Source of the DNA: Corythucha ciliata
Lineage: Eukaryota > Arthropoda > Insecta > Hemiptera > Tingidae
Length of the DNA stretch: 64,000 nt
Assembly: GCA_038030265.1 (NCBI GenBank)
Contig: CM075939.1
Location: 38,235,253 to 38,299,252 of the forward strand
Direction of reading: 5' to 3'
The position numbers were made by a program, and so were the translations under genes. Positions 1 through 10,679 of the stretch are shown here, piece after piece. The first letter of the stretch is position 1. Every line of letters begins with the position of its first letter. The notes under the pieces were generated by a model. It was given only the letters and a program-made list of their open reading frames with translations, was not told where the DNA came from and did not search any database.

Positions 1-1040
1 AGTCTGGCAAAACAGTAGAGCTCCTTGTGACAAAGCAAAACTGAATGAGCTAATGACTCGGCTTGACGCCCTGAGCAAGGAAATCAAGCAAGAAACACAC
101 GCCAGACTATTGATGGGATTAACTCCAGGAAAGGACACGGATTACTCCCTGTGGAAGATAACTAAAGCAGCGCAAAGAACACATTCCTCCGATTAGAAAG
201 CTGGACGGGGAATGGGCCAAAGGTCCCCGAGAGAAAGCTGAACTATTTGCAGAGCACCCAGAGGAAACATTTATGCCGCTGCAAGGGGAAAGAGATGAGG
301 AAGACTTGCCGGCGCTGCCTCAATCAACGTCTTCGCAATATATGTATAAGACCGGTAACGTTTAATGAGCTTAAGGTCTGCCGTCCACTGGAAGCGATTT
401 CGAGCGGTGCTACAACGCGCGACAGCTAGCGTACATCCCAAAGGCTCAAATTGAATGTGACATCGTCCACTGCAGGCTTAGCTGCAGTGAATTCAATGTA
501 TGCCATTTTGTATGTACGCTCGTTGCCGCGCGTTGTAGCGCCGCTTGAAAACGCTTCCAGTGGACGACCGGCCTAAAGATGCAATAAACAATCTTGAAAC
601 AAATAAAGCTCCTCAAAACTGGGAATGTCGTCAAAATACTCCCGGAAGTAGGAATGCGTCTGTTACTCTACCTCGTAAACGCATCGCTGAGACTCACATA
701 CGTACCTCGTTGCTGGAAGGTGGCAGCAGTGACCATGATCCTGAAACCTGGTAAGGAATCATGTGAGAAAACGTCGTACCGGTCATTGTTACCAGTGATC
801 TCCAAACTCGTCGAGAGTTTACTCGTGAAGAGATTAAAACTCATAGTCAAAGACAAGGAGCTTATCTCCAATCACCAGCTCGGGTTCAGGGAAAAGCACT
901 CCACCATTGATCAAGTGCATCGCATTACTCGAGTAATTGAGGACTCTTTAGAGAGGAAGCAAGTCTGGACGAGCGTGTTTCTTGACGTTTCCCAAGCATT
1001 TGATAAAGTCTGCCATCAGGGTCTGCTGTACAAACCCTGC
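1..1040 (+). pseudogene. jockey-like LINE reverse transcriptase fragment, degraded
   Basis: This is part of a non-LTR retrotransposon ORF2, truncated at both ends. Codons from about 61 to 180 read as the linker before the reverse transcriptase (a DYSLWKITKAA stretch). A frameshift near 185 moves it into another frame (KLDGEWAKGPREKAELFAEH). After a MITE inserted at 375-573 the reading resumes with the start of the RT domain and an NKAP motif. The piece at 594-1040 holds the RT segments YRSLLPVISKLVE, NHQLGFREKHSTIDQ and LDVSQAFDKV, the last being RT block A with its catalytic Asp. The YADD block and everything after it are missing. The order of motifs is that of the jockey/CR1-type group in arthropods. 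Family placement is an inference from motifs, and the copy is clearly dead. Confidence 0.8.
375..573. mobile_element. MITE, PIF/Harbinger-like, inserted in the LINE
   Basis: This 199-bp element has about 60-bp terminal inverted repeats. The left end starts GGTCTGCCGTCCACTGGAAG and the right end, reverse complemented, starts GGCCGGTCGTCCACTGGAAG. It is flanked by TAA at 372-374 and TAA at 574-576. Removing the element with one TAA rejoins the LINE reading frame (FNELK followed by DAINNLE), which confirms the insertion point. A 3-bp TWA duplication and GG-starting ends are typical of PIF/Harbinger elements. It encodes nothing. Confidence 0.85.
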
Positions 1041-1466
1041 GGAATAAATGAGGAAAAGAGCCAGACCGACGAAATTTGCTCTTTATAATGTGCCAATACT
1101 AAACTCCGTCATGTAACGTCAAGTTGGACTTTTTTGAGTGACAAAACGCTGCGAAATGGGTGCCGGGTGTGCCTGATTCACGTATGAAACAACTAAACGG
1201 GTGGAATTGCTCTTTATAGAGGGAGGCAAAGGCGGAACGGGTTCTTGGAATTAGCCACAATGGTAAAATTGGGTTCTGTGGTGTCAAATCCACTGAATTT
1301 GGACTTGTAAAATATCTTAACCCACGAAAGTTTTAGCTGATTATCGACCTGCAACATTCTATTGTCCGTACTAATTTATTTTCCCATAATGCCTCGCAGA
1401 GCGACATGGGTAAGAAAATAAATGCAAAATCACAACAAAAACTACAGAAACAACACAAAATGCTTT
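1041..1466. other. no recognisable feature
   Basis: AT-rich sequence between the broken LINE and the target duplication of the LTR retrotransposon. I see no coding signal, tRNA-like fold or repeat in it. Confidence 0.5.
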
Positions 1467-1471
1467 GACCT

Positions 1472-1609
1472 TGAAATATTCAAATAGTCATAATCAATTT
1501 CCAAATATGAACTGATTTATTTATAATTAAACAATTAGGAATTAATTGTAGAAGAGACATATGGAGAAGAAGTGAAGGGGATTATAACGATGTATGAAGG
1601 ATTATAACA
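1472..1609 (-). repeat. 3' LTR of the 1.5-5.9 kb retrotransposon
   Basis: 138 bp starting TGAAATATTC and ending GATTATAACA on the plus strand, matching the copy at 5727-5864 with no difference seen. The interior side carries a short purine stretch on the minus strand that could serve as the polypurine tract. Confidence 0.95.
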
Positions 1610-1649
1610 ATCTTCCGGGGGAAGGAAAAATAAACAAGACGGTTGAGGT

Positions 1650-4600
1650 TCAGTAACGGAGCCAATCGGGTTTTCTTTTTATCCGTGTTGATCTTCGCAG
1701 TTCGTCGATTGTTGGTTCGCGAAGTTCTTGGTTGGAGTCTATGCTTTCTCTTTCCTCCGCTGTAAAAGGCTGAAAGGTGTCTTCATTCGAAATAGCATTT
1801 GGAGGTCTTGGTCGAGATATGAAGAAAGATGCATCTTCGTCGAAATCATTGGATCTAGTAGGTGGACACTTTGTTTTGGTAACCTTTCCTGGCTGAATTG
1901 TTCGCTGACTTCTAATTGGAGAGTTAGGTAGTCGTCGAAGATGATCAATGTGTCGGCGATGAATCTTCCCGTTGATTTCAACATCATAGATTGAATTTCC
2001 TACCTTCCCGACAATTTTTCCGAATTTCCATTTTGTCGTATTCGAAAAATTCCTAGCTGTTACTTTGTCTCCAACATTGCAAGAACGCTTAGGGCTTGAC
2101 GCTGTTTGATCACTCCGGTTTTCGCGGTTTTCCTTCAAAAGATCAAGTCGAACTCTGATATCATTTTTCAAAAGCATCTGTGCTGCACTTTTGCCTGTGG
2201 TCATGTGTGGCATTTTCCTCAATTGCATCAAAATTCGACATAATTTTGTGTGTAAGTCACCTGGCTCATTAGCCATTGCTCTCAATTTCTTTTTGACTGT
2301 TTGAACGTACCGTTCTGCAAGTCCGTTGGAAGATGGATGGTAGGGGGGTGAAAGCAAATGGTTAATGCCATTTAATCGAAGAAATGTCCTAAATTCCGCC
2401 GACGTAAATGCTGATCCATTGTCGCTAACTAATACCTTCGGTAGTCCGAACCGAGCAAAGATTTCTCGAAGATTTTCTATGGTTGATGAGCTAGTAATTC
2501 GTTTTTGAATGATGACTTCAACCCACTTGGAGCAAGAGTCAACCACAATGAGGAAATGCCTGTTCATGAATGGACCAGCGTGGTCAACGTGTAGCCTTTC
2601 CCAGGGTTGGCCGGATGTGATCCACGACTGCTGAGTTTTCGGTGGATTATTGGCATTGACATTACAAGATTTACAAGAGGCTGCCAAATTTTTAATGTCT
2701 TTGTCAATTGAAGGCCACCAACAGTATTGTCGGGCTAGCTCTTTCATTTTCGTGACGCCTGTGTGAGCTGTATGTAATTCTTGTAACATCAGTAGTTGCT
2801 GTTGTTTAGGAATGACTACTCGTAAACCTCTGAAGATACACCCTCTTTCAACGGCTAATTCTTTTTCAAGCCCTTTGAAAGCTTCAGGCTCCGTAATAGG
2901 AAGTCCTTTCTGTAAAGTCTTAAGTAGCTTTTGTAGATCTGGGTCTCTTGAGGTGGCGTCGGCTATGTCAGAGGCAGTTACGGGAAGACTGTCGAGTTGA
3001 ATTTGTAAAATGGGCAATTCAGTAATTGTGTTGCTAGGCAAATCGGGAAGTGGTTTTCGTGAGAAGTAATCTACGTTGACGTGGTCGGAAGCTTTGCGGT
3101 AGCTCACCTTGTAATTGAATCCCGATAGGTAAAGAGCATAGTGCAACATTCTCGTGGCCGTGAGTGGAGGGAGAGCTTTTGAAGGGTTGAAAATGGAAAC
3201 TAAAGGTTTGCTATCAGTGACTAGCGTGAATTCTCGACCGTAGCAGTATTGGAAAAATTTCGTAACACCCCAGTATATTGCGGTAGCTTCCTTGATTATA
3301 TGACTGTATTTTCTTTCTGTCTTGGAAAGAGATCTGGACGCAAATGCAATCGGTCTTTCAGATCCATCGAGCAACTTATGTGACAGGATTGCTGAGAGGC
3401 CAAACGGTGAAGCATCAGTGGCAAGGATAAGGGGGAGTTTAGGATCATATGGTGTGAGTACCTTGTCACTAGTAATGTCACGTTTGATTAATTTGAATGA
3501 ATTTTCACACTCGGTCGACCAATGGAATTTTTTTCCTTTTTGTAATAGTTGGTATAAAGGTTGTAATTTTGTGGATACGTTAGGAAGGAAACGGCAGTAG
3601 TAATTTACCATTCCTAAGAACTGTTGAAGTTCATGGGTATTTTTTGGTCGTCCGGCTTTTACTATTGCATCGACTTTTTCCTTTGACGTGTGAAGTCCAT
3701 TTTTGTCAATGATATGTCCCAGATACTTGACTGACAACTCGAAAAATTTACTTTTTGCTTTATTAACATGTAAATTGTTTGATGATAGCCGATCGAGGAC
3801 AGCTCTAGTCCGCTTTTCCGTTTCTTCAATTGTGCGGCCTTGAATGATAATGTCGTCGAAGAAAACAGCGATTCCTTCGAGACCTGTAAGCATTTCGTCC
3901 ATGAAACGTTGCCACAAATTTGGCGCTACCTTTACTCCGAACATTAACCGATTTACTTTGAATGTACCTACGTGAGTACTGATGGCTTGGATGAGGGAGC
4001 TTTCATCGTCCATTTCCAAATGAAGATAAGCCTTATGTATATCCAACGTTGTAAAAAACACTCCACCTCGCATTTTGTGGAAAAGTTCCTCTATCCGAGG
4101 AATAGGATAGCGTTCGTTTTGTAGCTGGTCATTTACTGTTGATTTATAGTCGGCACAGACACGAATGGAACCATCGGGTTTTAGGACTGGCACTATCGGT
4201 GTTCCCCACTCAGAATTTGGAATTTTAGTTATGATTCCATCTTTTTCCAGAGAATTCAGCTCTTTCTCAATTTTTTCTCTCAAGGCGTATGGAGGAAGTC
4301 GGTGTTTGAGGAATATTGGAAAAGTATTTTCTTTTAATTTAAGTCTTCCTTTAATTTCAGGAATTAACCCCACCTTATTTGAAAACACGTGATCATATTC
4401 TTGGAGTAAGCGAGTTTTCAGTTTTTCAGGATTACTATCGTGACCGCGCACCACTTGATTGATACCGCTAATTGTGATTCCAAGTTTCCTAATCCAAGCT
4501 CGCCCCAAAATACTGGAATAGTCCCCATCAACCACGAACATGCGATCTGAAATGTCGATACCATTGAGGTGGACGTTGACTTTTGCTATCCCCACTAGCT

Positions 4601-5726
4601 CGATAGGGGATCCTGTGTATGTTTTGAGCTTAATGTAGGGTGAGCGGTCGATTTTAACTCCAGGGAATCGTTTGATAAATTTGGAATGGGACATGGAGGA
4701 AACAGCTGCTCCCGTGTCAAATTCCATTTTACATTTACGACCATTTATGAAAGGTTTAACTATGATTTTGTCAGTCTCCCTTCCGGATGTCTCTGAGCTG
4801 TTTAAAACGAAAACCTGATGAATGGAACTTCTGCTGTCATCTGATTCGAGTTCCGAATCAGTCGAGGGATGCTCAGTTGATTTAACCTTGAAACTTTTGG
4901 ATGATTTGCAAACGGTGGCTAAATGCCCCTTTTTCTTGCATTTATGGCAAGTCGCGTTGATAAAGCGACACTCATTTGCTAAATGAAAATTTTTCCCACA
5001 GCGGAAACATTTCCGTTCAACGCCCTGCTCATTCTGCCAGCGAGTTTTGGTTGACCTCTTAACGTTAGCACTCACCTTATTTAATTGAGAACTCAGATGA
5101 AAATTTTTACCGTCTATTTCTGAGGTTTCCATTGATATTGCCATTTCTATTGCTTTTTGTAACGTCAATTCTTTCTCGAGCAATAATTTTTGGCGAATTT
5201 CTTGATTAAGTAGGCCCCGTATCAATTGGGTGCGGAGATGAACATCGTTGATGTGCGTTTTGCAATTTGGACATGTGAAATTACAGTTCAACGTTAAACT
5301 TTTTAGCTCTTTTACATACATTTGAATGGATTCACCGTCTCGTTGGTTCCGACTGTAGAATTTGTTTTGTTCCATCAATTCATTTGGAGTAGGATCAAGG
5401 TGCTCTTTCAAAATCATTAATATTCCCTTGTAGGATTTCGTGGAGGGTTTCTCAGGAGCAACGAGATCGACCAACAACTGGAAATGCTTAGGAGCTAAAC
5501 AATTAATTAGTACTTGAACGCGTTTTTTATCCATTCCGTCTTCGTCTCCGTTCAAGTCAGCGAGATCGAAATAATTGTCCAGACGTTGTATGTAGGCGCT
5601 GAAAGTTTCTGCATCTTCATCGAATGGTTCCAGCCTCGATGGGAACCGTGGTCGATAGTCTGTAGAGACGTGCTGCGATCGCAACATCGCTAATAACGCC
5701 GCGTTTTGTTCGTCCGATGTCGCCAT
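1650..5726 (-). CDS. Gag-Pol polyprotein of Ty3-type retrotransposon
   Basis: A 1358-residue open frame. The ATG at 5726 is chosen because it lies exactly at the LTR/internal junction; an in-frame ATG at 5759 lies inside the LTR. Visible in order (residues counted from 5726): a gag region without recognised motifs to about 240; two CCHC zinc knuckles (about 240-274; CFRCGKNFHLANEC and CHKCKKKGHLATVC); an aspartic protease with DTGAA near 337; reverse transcriptase with LDIHKAY (Asp 562) and FFDD at 622-625 in place of the usual YXDD; RNase H with TDAS near 771; integrase with an HHCC zinc site (His 985 and 988, Cys 1018 and 1021) and catalytic Asp 1048, Asp 1102 and Glu 1138 (DX35E spacing). 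All catalytic residues are present and there is no frameshift, so the product would replicate and integrate the element. No envelope gene is seen. Confidence 0.95.
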   Translation of the reverse strand: MATSDEQNAALLAMLRSQHVSTDYRPRFPSRLEPFDEDAETFSAYIQRLDNYFDLADLNGDEDGMDKKRVQVLINCLAPKHFQLLVDLVAPEKPSTKSYKGILMILKEHLDPTPNELMEQNKFYSRNQRDGESIQMYVKELKSLTLNCNFTCPNCKTHINDVHLRTQLIRGLLNQEIRQKLLLEKELTLQKAIEMAISMETSEIDGKNFHLSSQLNKVSANVKRSTKTRWQNEQGVERKCFRCGKNFHLANECRFINATCHKCKKKGHLATVCKSSKSFKVKSTEHPSTDSELESDDSRSSIHQVFVLNSSETSGRETDKIIVKPFINGRKCKMEFDTGAAVSSMSHSKFIKRFPGVKIDRSPYIKLKTYTGSPIELVGIAKVNVHLNGIDISDRMFVVDGDYSSILGRAWIRKLGITISGINQVVRGHDSNPEKLKTRLLQEYDHVFSNKVGLIPEIKGRLKLKENTFPIFLKHRLPPYALREKIEKELNSLEKDGIITKIPNSEWGTPIVPVLKPDGSIRVCADYKSTVNDQLQNERYPIPRIEELFHKMRGGVFFTTLDIHKAYLHLEMDDESSLIQAISTHVGTFKVNRLMFGVKVAPNLWQRFMDEMLTGLEGIAVFFDDIIIQGRTIEETEKRTRAVLDRLSSNNLHVNKAKSKFFELSVKYLGHIIDKNGLHTSKEKVDAIVKAGRPKNTHELQQFLGMVNYYCRFLPNVSTKLQPLYQLLQKGKKFHWSTECENSFKLIKRDITSDKVLTPYDPKLPLILATDASPFGLSAILSHKLLDGSERPIAFASRSLSKTERKYSHIIKEATAIYWGVTKFFQYCYGREFTLVTDSKPLVSIFNPSKALPPLTATRMLHYALYLSGFNYKVSYRKASDHVNVDYFSRKPLPDLPSNTITELPILQIQLDSLPVTASDIADATSRDPDLQKLLKTLQKGLPITEPEAFKGLEKELAVERGCIFRGLRVVIPKQQQLLMLQELHTAHTGVTKMKELARQYCWWPSIDKDIKNLAASCKSCNVNANNPPKTQQSWITSGQPWERLHVDHAGPFMNRHFLIVVDSCSKWVEVIIQKRITSSSTIENLREIFARFGLPKVLVSDNGSAFTSAEFRTFLRLNGINHLLSPPYHPSSNGLAERYVQTVKKKLRAMANEPGDLHTKLCRILMQLRKMPHMTTGKSAAQMLLKNDIRVRLDLLKENRENRSDQTASSPKRSCNVGDKVTARNFSNTTKWKFGKIVGKVGNSIYDVEINGKIHRRHIDHLRRLPNSPIRSQRTIQPGKVTKTKCPPTRSNDFDEDASFFISRPRPPNAISNEDTFQPFTAEERESIDSNQELREPTIDELRRSTRIKRKPDWLRY

Positions 5727-5864
5727 TGAAATATTCAAATAGTCATAATCAATTTCCAAATATGAACTGATTTATTTATAATTAAACAATTAGGAATTAA
5801 TTGTAGAAGAGACATATGGAGAAGAAGTGAAGGGGATTATAACGATGTATGAAGGATTATAACA
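5727..5864 (-). repeat. 5' LTR of the 1.5-5.9 kb retrotransposon
   Basis: Identical to the LTR at 1472-1609. In element orientation it ends in CA and is followed immediately by the gag ATG, leaving no leader. A tRNA primer site could not be assigned. Confidence 0.95.
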
Positions 5865-5869
5865 GACCT

Positions 5870-8255
5870 TCCCTTCCGAACAGTCAAGCAGGTTTTTGCC
5901 TACCTCCGGTCATAAATATGTTGTAAAATTCGTTTATGCAGGGAATGACAGCCTGGGTTGCTTGGGCCTGATTCAATCATTTCCAAGTGAATATTTTCCG
6001 ATTAATTGACGCCATGTTATCATTACATTCTTCGAGAAGTCTGATTTACACGAACAGTAACTGTTTTCACAATTTTTGAACAAGGATTTCCCTCTATAAT
6101 ACATATTTCTTTTTTGAAAGAGCGACTCAGCTCAGATGCTCAAACGTAGATAAGACGAAGGCAAGCACAATTTTGTATTCATATTCCACTACCTTGAGAG
6201 GGGATGACAATGGACAAAATGACACAGCGTATAGACCTCCCACGCTTGTGATGCCAACACCCTTCGGGCGACCAAAACAACAACTTTGATCATGAAAACG
6301 AGCTTTTAATGAATTATTGTCTTCGATGACAATCCATCTTTGACAGATCGTTACCACCGGTTAGGGTTAATTTATTATGTGATTTCCCGCGGCGATACTG
6401 GAGGGGGTGGGAGGGAGGGGAACAAACCATTTTAATGACTCAATTTCGTGTGCTCTATATATTATGAATTACGTTGATGGGCAGCAGGCTTCGGGGCAGC
6501 GTCTTTCTCCTATCACTCCCCCCTCCCCCCTTCCCTAATTTCACTCAAACCCTCCAACACTTCAGATCTTCATTAACCAAGGCCCATAATTTACATACTA
6601 TAATCCTCTCTGGAAGTTTACGAGCTAACTCAATCAAGCTCAACTACCAGACTTAGCCTGATACTGTCTGATTAGGCCTTATTTGTTTATTTATAAGGAG
6701 AACGTTGTTTGATTGAGCTTTGCCCGTGGTGAAAAAAAAAAAATGCGTTAATTTTTTTCCACGTTAATTTTGAATAAATAAATCCTGGGCATTCCTGGAA
6801 AACGTTATAAACCTCGACCGTTTCACAATAAAAGAAGGGCGTTGTAGAAGAAGGTTAACGCAATTTAATCACAATTATTGCAGAGGACAAATGAAAACAG
6901 GTGGTTACTATGGCGATGTGAGTTGTTGGCGGGGGTGAAAGAGGACTACTAAAAGTGCGCGGTTGAAAGATCCAGTTGGAGTATAAAGGGTGTGGGGGGA
7001 GGGAGAGAAATTTTGGTATAGGATGAAGAGAGGCACGCAATAAATCGATAACACTTTAATGTATTGTCGTACTTTTCGCCTGAAAAACCTCAGATAACAA
7101 AGTGTAATTTTCACTGCACAATGTGTGTATAGTGTTGTGGGATTGAGAGATTGAAGAATAATGGGGAGACAAAAAAAAAAAAAAAAAATACAAATATCTG
7201 CGGGGTACTGTATGAAACATCGTTTTAGTGCATTGGGAGGAGAGGAGCAACCACCCATTGTGCCCATTTACTCATCACACAACCACACAAGGCGCATTAT
7301 TGCGTATAACAGTTTCCACTAGCATCACATTTAGACGCTTCCACACCGCCGCTTTTTTCATTCATCCATTGCAATTGACAGTGTTGGACATAATGATTTA
7401 TCGCGACCATTCCTCTTTTCTTTCACAGATCAAACGCGCATACACATAGACAATCTGGCGTACATATAGACTTGAAGTTGACGAGTTCACAAGTTAAGGA
7501 TTGAGTGCATGCATGCGATGCACTGCGGGAGATAAGCGGAAAACCTAAATATTGTTCGTGTGAAAATACCATGTCCCTCGTTTTATTATCGTGGTGACTG
7601 GGTCACAGCGCCTGACAATGACATCGCGTTTATAAAGGCGAGGAGCTAATTGATTTTTGTTGCCCCAAGGGTTTCGGTAGGAAACATTGAAAATTAATTA
7701 ATTTTAAAATAACCCCACCCCAACTCAAGAAGAAAAGGTGTGATATGATGAGAAAATGAATAGGTTTTCAATGTCAGTAGTTAATTACGAAGTGCGGTTA
7801 TCGAGTTAGTCATAAACTTTTTTTTTTTTCAGAATGGAGGCATTCAGCCCGGTAAGCCATAAAGTTTACTCGGCGAGATCAACAGGTTTCCCCAAACTCT
7901 ATGCGCTTTAAAAGGTCAGAACGCCATCACAAGTTTTCCTCGCTCACTCACTCACTCTTTCTCGTTCTTTCATCAAAAAGATGAAAGGTTGGGTGTAAAT
8001 ATTTTAACGGTCTCTATTGAAGTCGATATTAATATTCCTTGCTATACGTTCTGGTTTGGATGATTGCACTAGAATTTTTTATGCTTTGGGTCGGTTCCAA
8101 GCACCTGGATCAATTTAATAATTCTCAAAAAATTTAAATAATTATGAGACCTGCCCATCAATGCTCTTCTGCACTGGATGTGCTTGCATGAGCTAATATC
8201 AATTGTATACAACAATCATCCCTCGATTTTGGTTTTTGTTTTTCTTCATAAATAT
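5870..8255. other. about 2.4 kb without a recognisable gene
   Basis: I find no gene here. The stretch contains short homopolymers (a run of A near 7171, of T near 7820), C-rich patches near 6400 and 6520, and a CTCACTCACT simple repeat near 7945. The short open frames show no recognisable protein similarity and look like chance. Confidence 0.5.
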
Positions 8256-8264
8256 AAGCTGGGT

Positions 8265-8335
8265 TACGTGCCGTTAGCGCGCGTACACTTAGCGCGCAAT
8301 GAAAAAATCGTGTCTTTAGCGCGCACTACCTGGGA
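8265..8335. repeat. short TTAGCGCGC direct repeats
   Basis: The motif TTAGCGCGC occurs three times within about 55 bp, just left of the inverted-repeat element at 8346. No function is evident. Confidence 0.5.
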
Positions 8336-8345
8336 GAACGCCGAA

Positions 8346-8470
8346 TGTAATAGAAAAGTGAAACACATGTGAGACGAGGTGAGATTGACTAAAATTTACA
8401 GATTACAGATTGACATGGCTGTAAAATTCATTCTCATCTCGTCTCACAAGTGTTTCACTTTTCTATTACA
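8346..8470. mobile_element. MITE or large inverted repeat, 125 bp
   Basis: The left arm starts TGTAATAGAAAAGTGAAACA and the right arm is its near-perfect reverse complement, continuing inward through GTGAGACGAG. The arms are about 50 bp and the loop about 20 bp. The right arm abuts a run of C. A clear target duplication was not found, so the family is unknown. Confidence 0.65.
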
Positions 8471-8479
8471 ACCCCCCCC

Positions 8480-9240
8480 CCCCCCACGAAGGAAGGAATT
8501 GGCAGTTTATACGACGAAATAGACTGTTTCCGGGACAAATTTCATTGACAGATTTTGGAACGAAATTGACAGTTCCAAGGAAAAAATCGACAGTTTACAC
8601 GAGAAAATTGAAAATTTCGAGGACGGAAGTGACAGTTTTCGAGACTATATTGACCGTTTTGAACGACAACTTTTACTGTTTTGTATTACCTCTTGGTGTT
8701 ACAATCGGGAGTGGGGAATGACCCAGGCGGAGGATTTCGCTATAATTGCAACCGTTTTGACTGACGAAACTGACACTTGCCGGACGAAATTGACCGTTTC
8801 GAAATTTTGAAGTTTATATGATAAAATTGACAGTTCTAAGGATGAAATTGACCATTTCAAGGACGAAATTTAAAATTTACATGACGAAATTGACATTTAT
8901 AGGACGAATTTTGACAGTTTTGAGCATGAAATTGGCAATTTGAAGGACGATATTGACAGTATTGAACGACAAAATTGACATTATAGGACGGAATTGATAG
9001 TTCCAAGGACTAAATTTACACAGTTTTGAATGACGAAATTTACTTTTCCAGGATGAAATTGACAGTTTGGAGGATAAAATTGACTATTTCGAACGACGAA
9101 AATGACATTTCCAGGACGAAATAGACAGTTCCAAGGACGAAACCGACAATTCTTATGACGAAATTGACAGTTTTGAATGACGAAGTTGACAATTCCAGGA
9201 CAAAATCTACAGTTTCAAGGATGAATTTGACAGTCAGTTT
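8480..9240 (+). repeat. degenerate tandem array, family C (about 22-bp unit)
   Basis: More than 25 diverged copies of a unit near GACGAAATTGACAGTTCCA, with GGACGAAATT and TTTTGAAC variants. The array begins beside a poly-C run. It has no open frame of note and no unique spacers. Confidence 0.85.
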
Positions 9241-9328
9241 TTAGTAATCGACTTTTTCCGGTCAAGGGTCCTTAAAAATCCTTAGAAATCACAGTTTGAA
9301 ATATTTTGTAATGTGTGAGGAAATAGAA

Positions 9329-9480
9329 CAGGGGCGTCTACACAAGGGGGGGGGGGGTGTTGGACACCGTCGGCGCTCATCTGACGCTAGGGGGGGAAAG
9401 CTCAAAACTTCATCAGGGGGGGGGGCAATGGAAATTATTCGTGGTAGTGGGGGAGCGTCCAAAAGTGTCAAGAGGGATGC
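9329..9480 (+). mobile_element. hAT-like left end (CAGGGGCGTCTA), partner unresolved
   Basis: The sequence CAGGGGCGTCTACACAAG is followed by a run of G, the same design as the ends of the hAT-like elements elsewhere in the window. The right-type end at 14507-14518 (reverse complement CAGCGGCGTCTA) matches 11 of the first 12 bases, but the 8-bp flanks do not match, so the two cannot be paired with confidence. Confidence 0.45.
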
Positions 9481-9539
9481 TGTCCGACAGTACTTGATTG
9501 ATGTGTGCAGGGTGCACTAGGTGGATACCGGGAGGGGAA

Positions 9540-10640
9540 ATAATCCAGGACATATAGCACACAATAAAGCTACGAATTTTACGTGGGGGGTGGGAGGGGC
9601 TAGGTATATTTGTCCATCCTGGTAACGAGGAGGAAAGTTTTATATTACCACCCCTAAGAAGGCGGGGGCAACATATTTCATTCAGTTTGTTTATCGTTCA
9701 CATCAATGTTACAATGGTGCATCCAGATGCATCAGGCGACGTTTCCGAAGGCTCCTTCCTGTGACAAAACCACTCAACGCCGCGGGGGAGGGGGCGCAGC
9801 CATGAATTACAAGTTTCGTGGGATAGGTACATACATAATAAAAAATAAATGTGAAGTTTCAGGGCTACATTCTCGTAGACAACGATATTGAAAGTTTCGG
9901 TGATTAATGATCCACGAAATAGTGAGTTTCAAGCTTAGCCGTAAAAGCCACAGAATTTAATATTTCGGAGGATAATTAGACGCGAAATTGCGAGTTCGGA
10001 TCGATAAAAAGCCTCGAAATTGTAAGTTACTGAAGAAATTTGCTGCAAAATTACAGTTGGAAAGGGGGTGGTTGCCACTTAATTGAGGCTTTAGGGTTGC
10101 ATTGCAAGTGCAAAATTGTGCGAGATTTAGCTCTTTCTAACCCCAAATTTCGCGAATCTGGATCTTTTAGGAACCATGAATTTCGCGTGGTTACCTCCAT
10201 AAATTACTAAACTTTTCGAGGTTTGCTCCCTGCGCCCCAGCAGTAGCGTACCGAGGTAGTGGCGAGTGTTGGGCGGACCGCCGCCCCCGAATAGCTTAAA
10301 GATGGAAAAATTAAGATTTTTAGGTTTTGTGTTCAAGGATGAAGGTACGTGGAAATGAGTCTTGGTATCCAGTTGGACGGGAATTTGGGTCCTTTCGACG
10401 ATTTTCAGTCCATCCGACTTGGAGGATAGAGCGTTGAACGATGCTCAACAAATTTTTCGCTGAATGTTCGATTAAGCCCACGCAAGCGCTACTCTGGAAG
10501 TTGAAATTGATAAATGGACTAATTCGCGCCTTATGAAGGCAACTTCGAGGCAAAAATAGACAAAATACGCTGATCCCTACCGTTCGTGTAGGCACTTAGG
10601 TGACTGAAATTGCGAAGCCGCACTGAAATTCTGTTCTTAG
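9540..10640. other. mixed repeat debris
   Basis: Contains G-rich patches (9580, 9780), a loose array of CGAAATTGCGAGTTTC-like units at about 9880-10120, and family-D-like pieces at about 10130-10220. Another hAT-like end, CAGTAGCGTACCGAGG, lies at 10229. No gene is recognisable. Confidence 0.5.
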
Positions 10641-10679
10641 GACAATTACGTGCCACGAAGGCTGGAAAGAGCGCAAATA

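Larger units (their letters stand above)
1472..5864 (-). mobile_element. complete Ty3-type LTR retrotransposon, 4393 bp
   Basis: The element is bounded by two 138-bp LTRs that I read as identical, both starting TG and ending CA. They are flanked by the 5-bp direct repeat GACCT at 1467-1471 and 5865-5869. One uninterrupted gag-pol frame fills the interior on the minus strand. Only about 40 bp separate its stop from the 3' LTR, and nothing separates the 5' LTR from the gag ATG. Identical LTRs, an exact target duplication and an open frame indicate a recent insertion that may still be competent. The domain order protease, RT, RNase H, integrase is that of the Ty3 group. The very short LTRs and single frame suggest a Mag-like lineage, which is inference. 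Confidence 0.95.
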
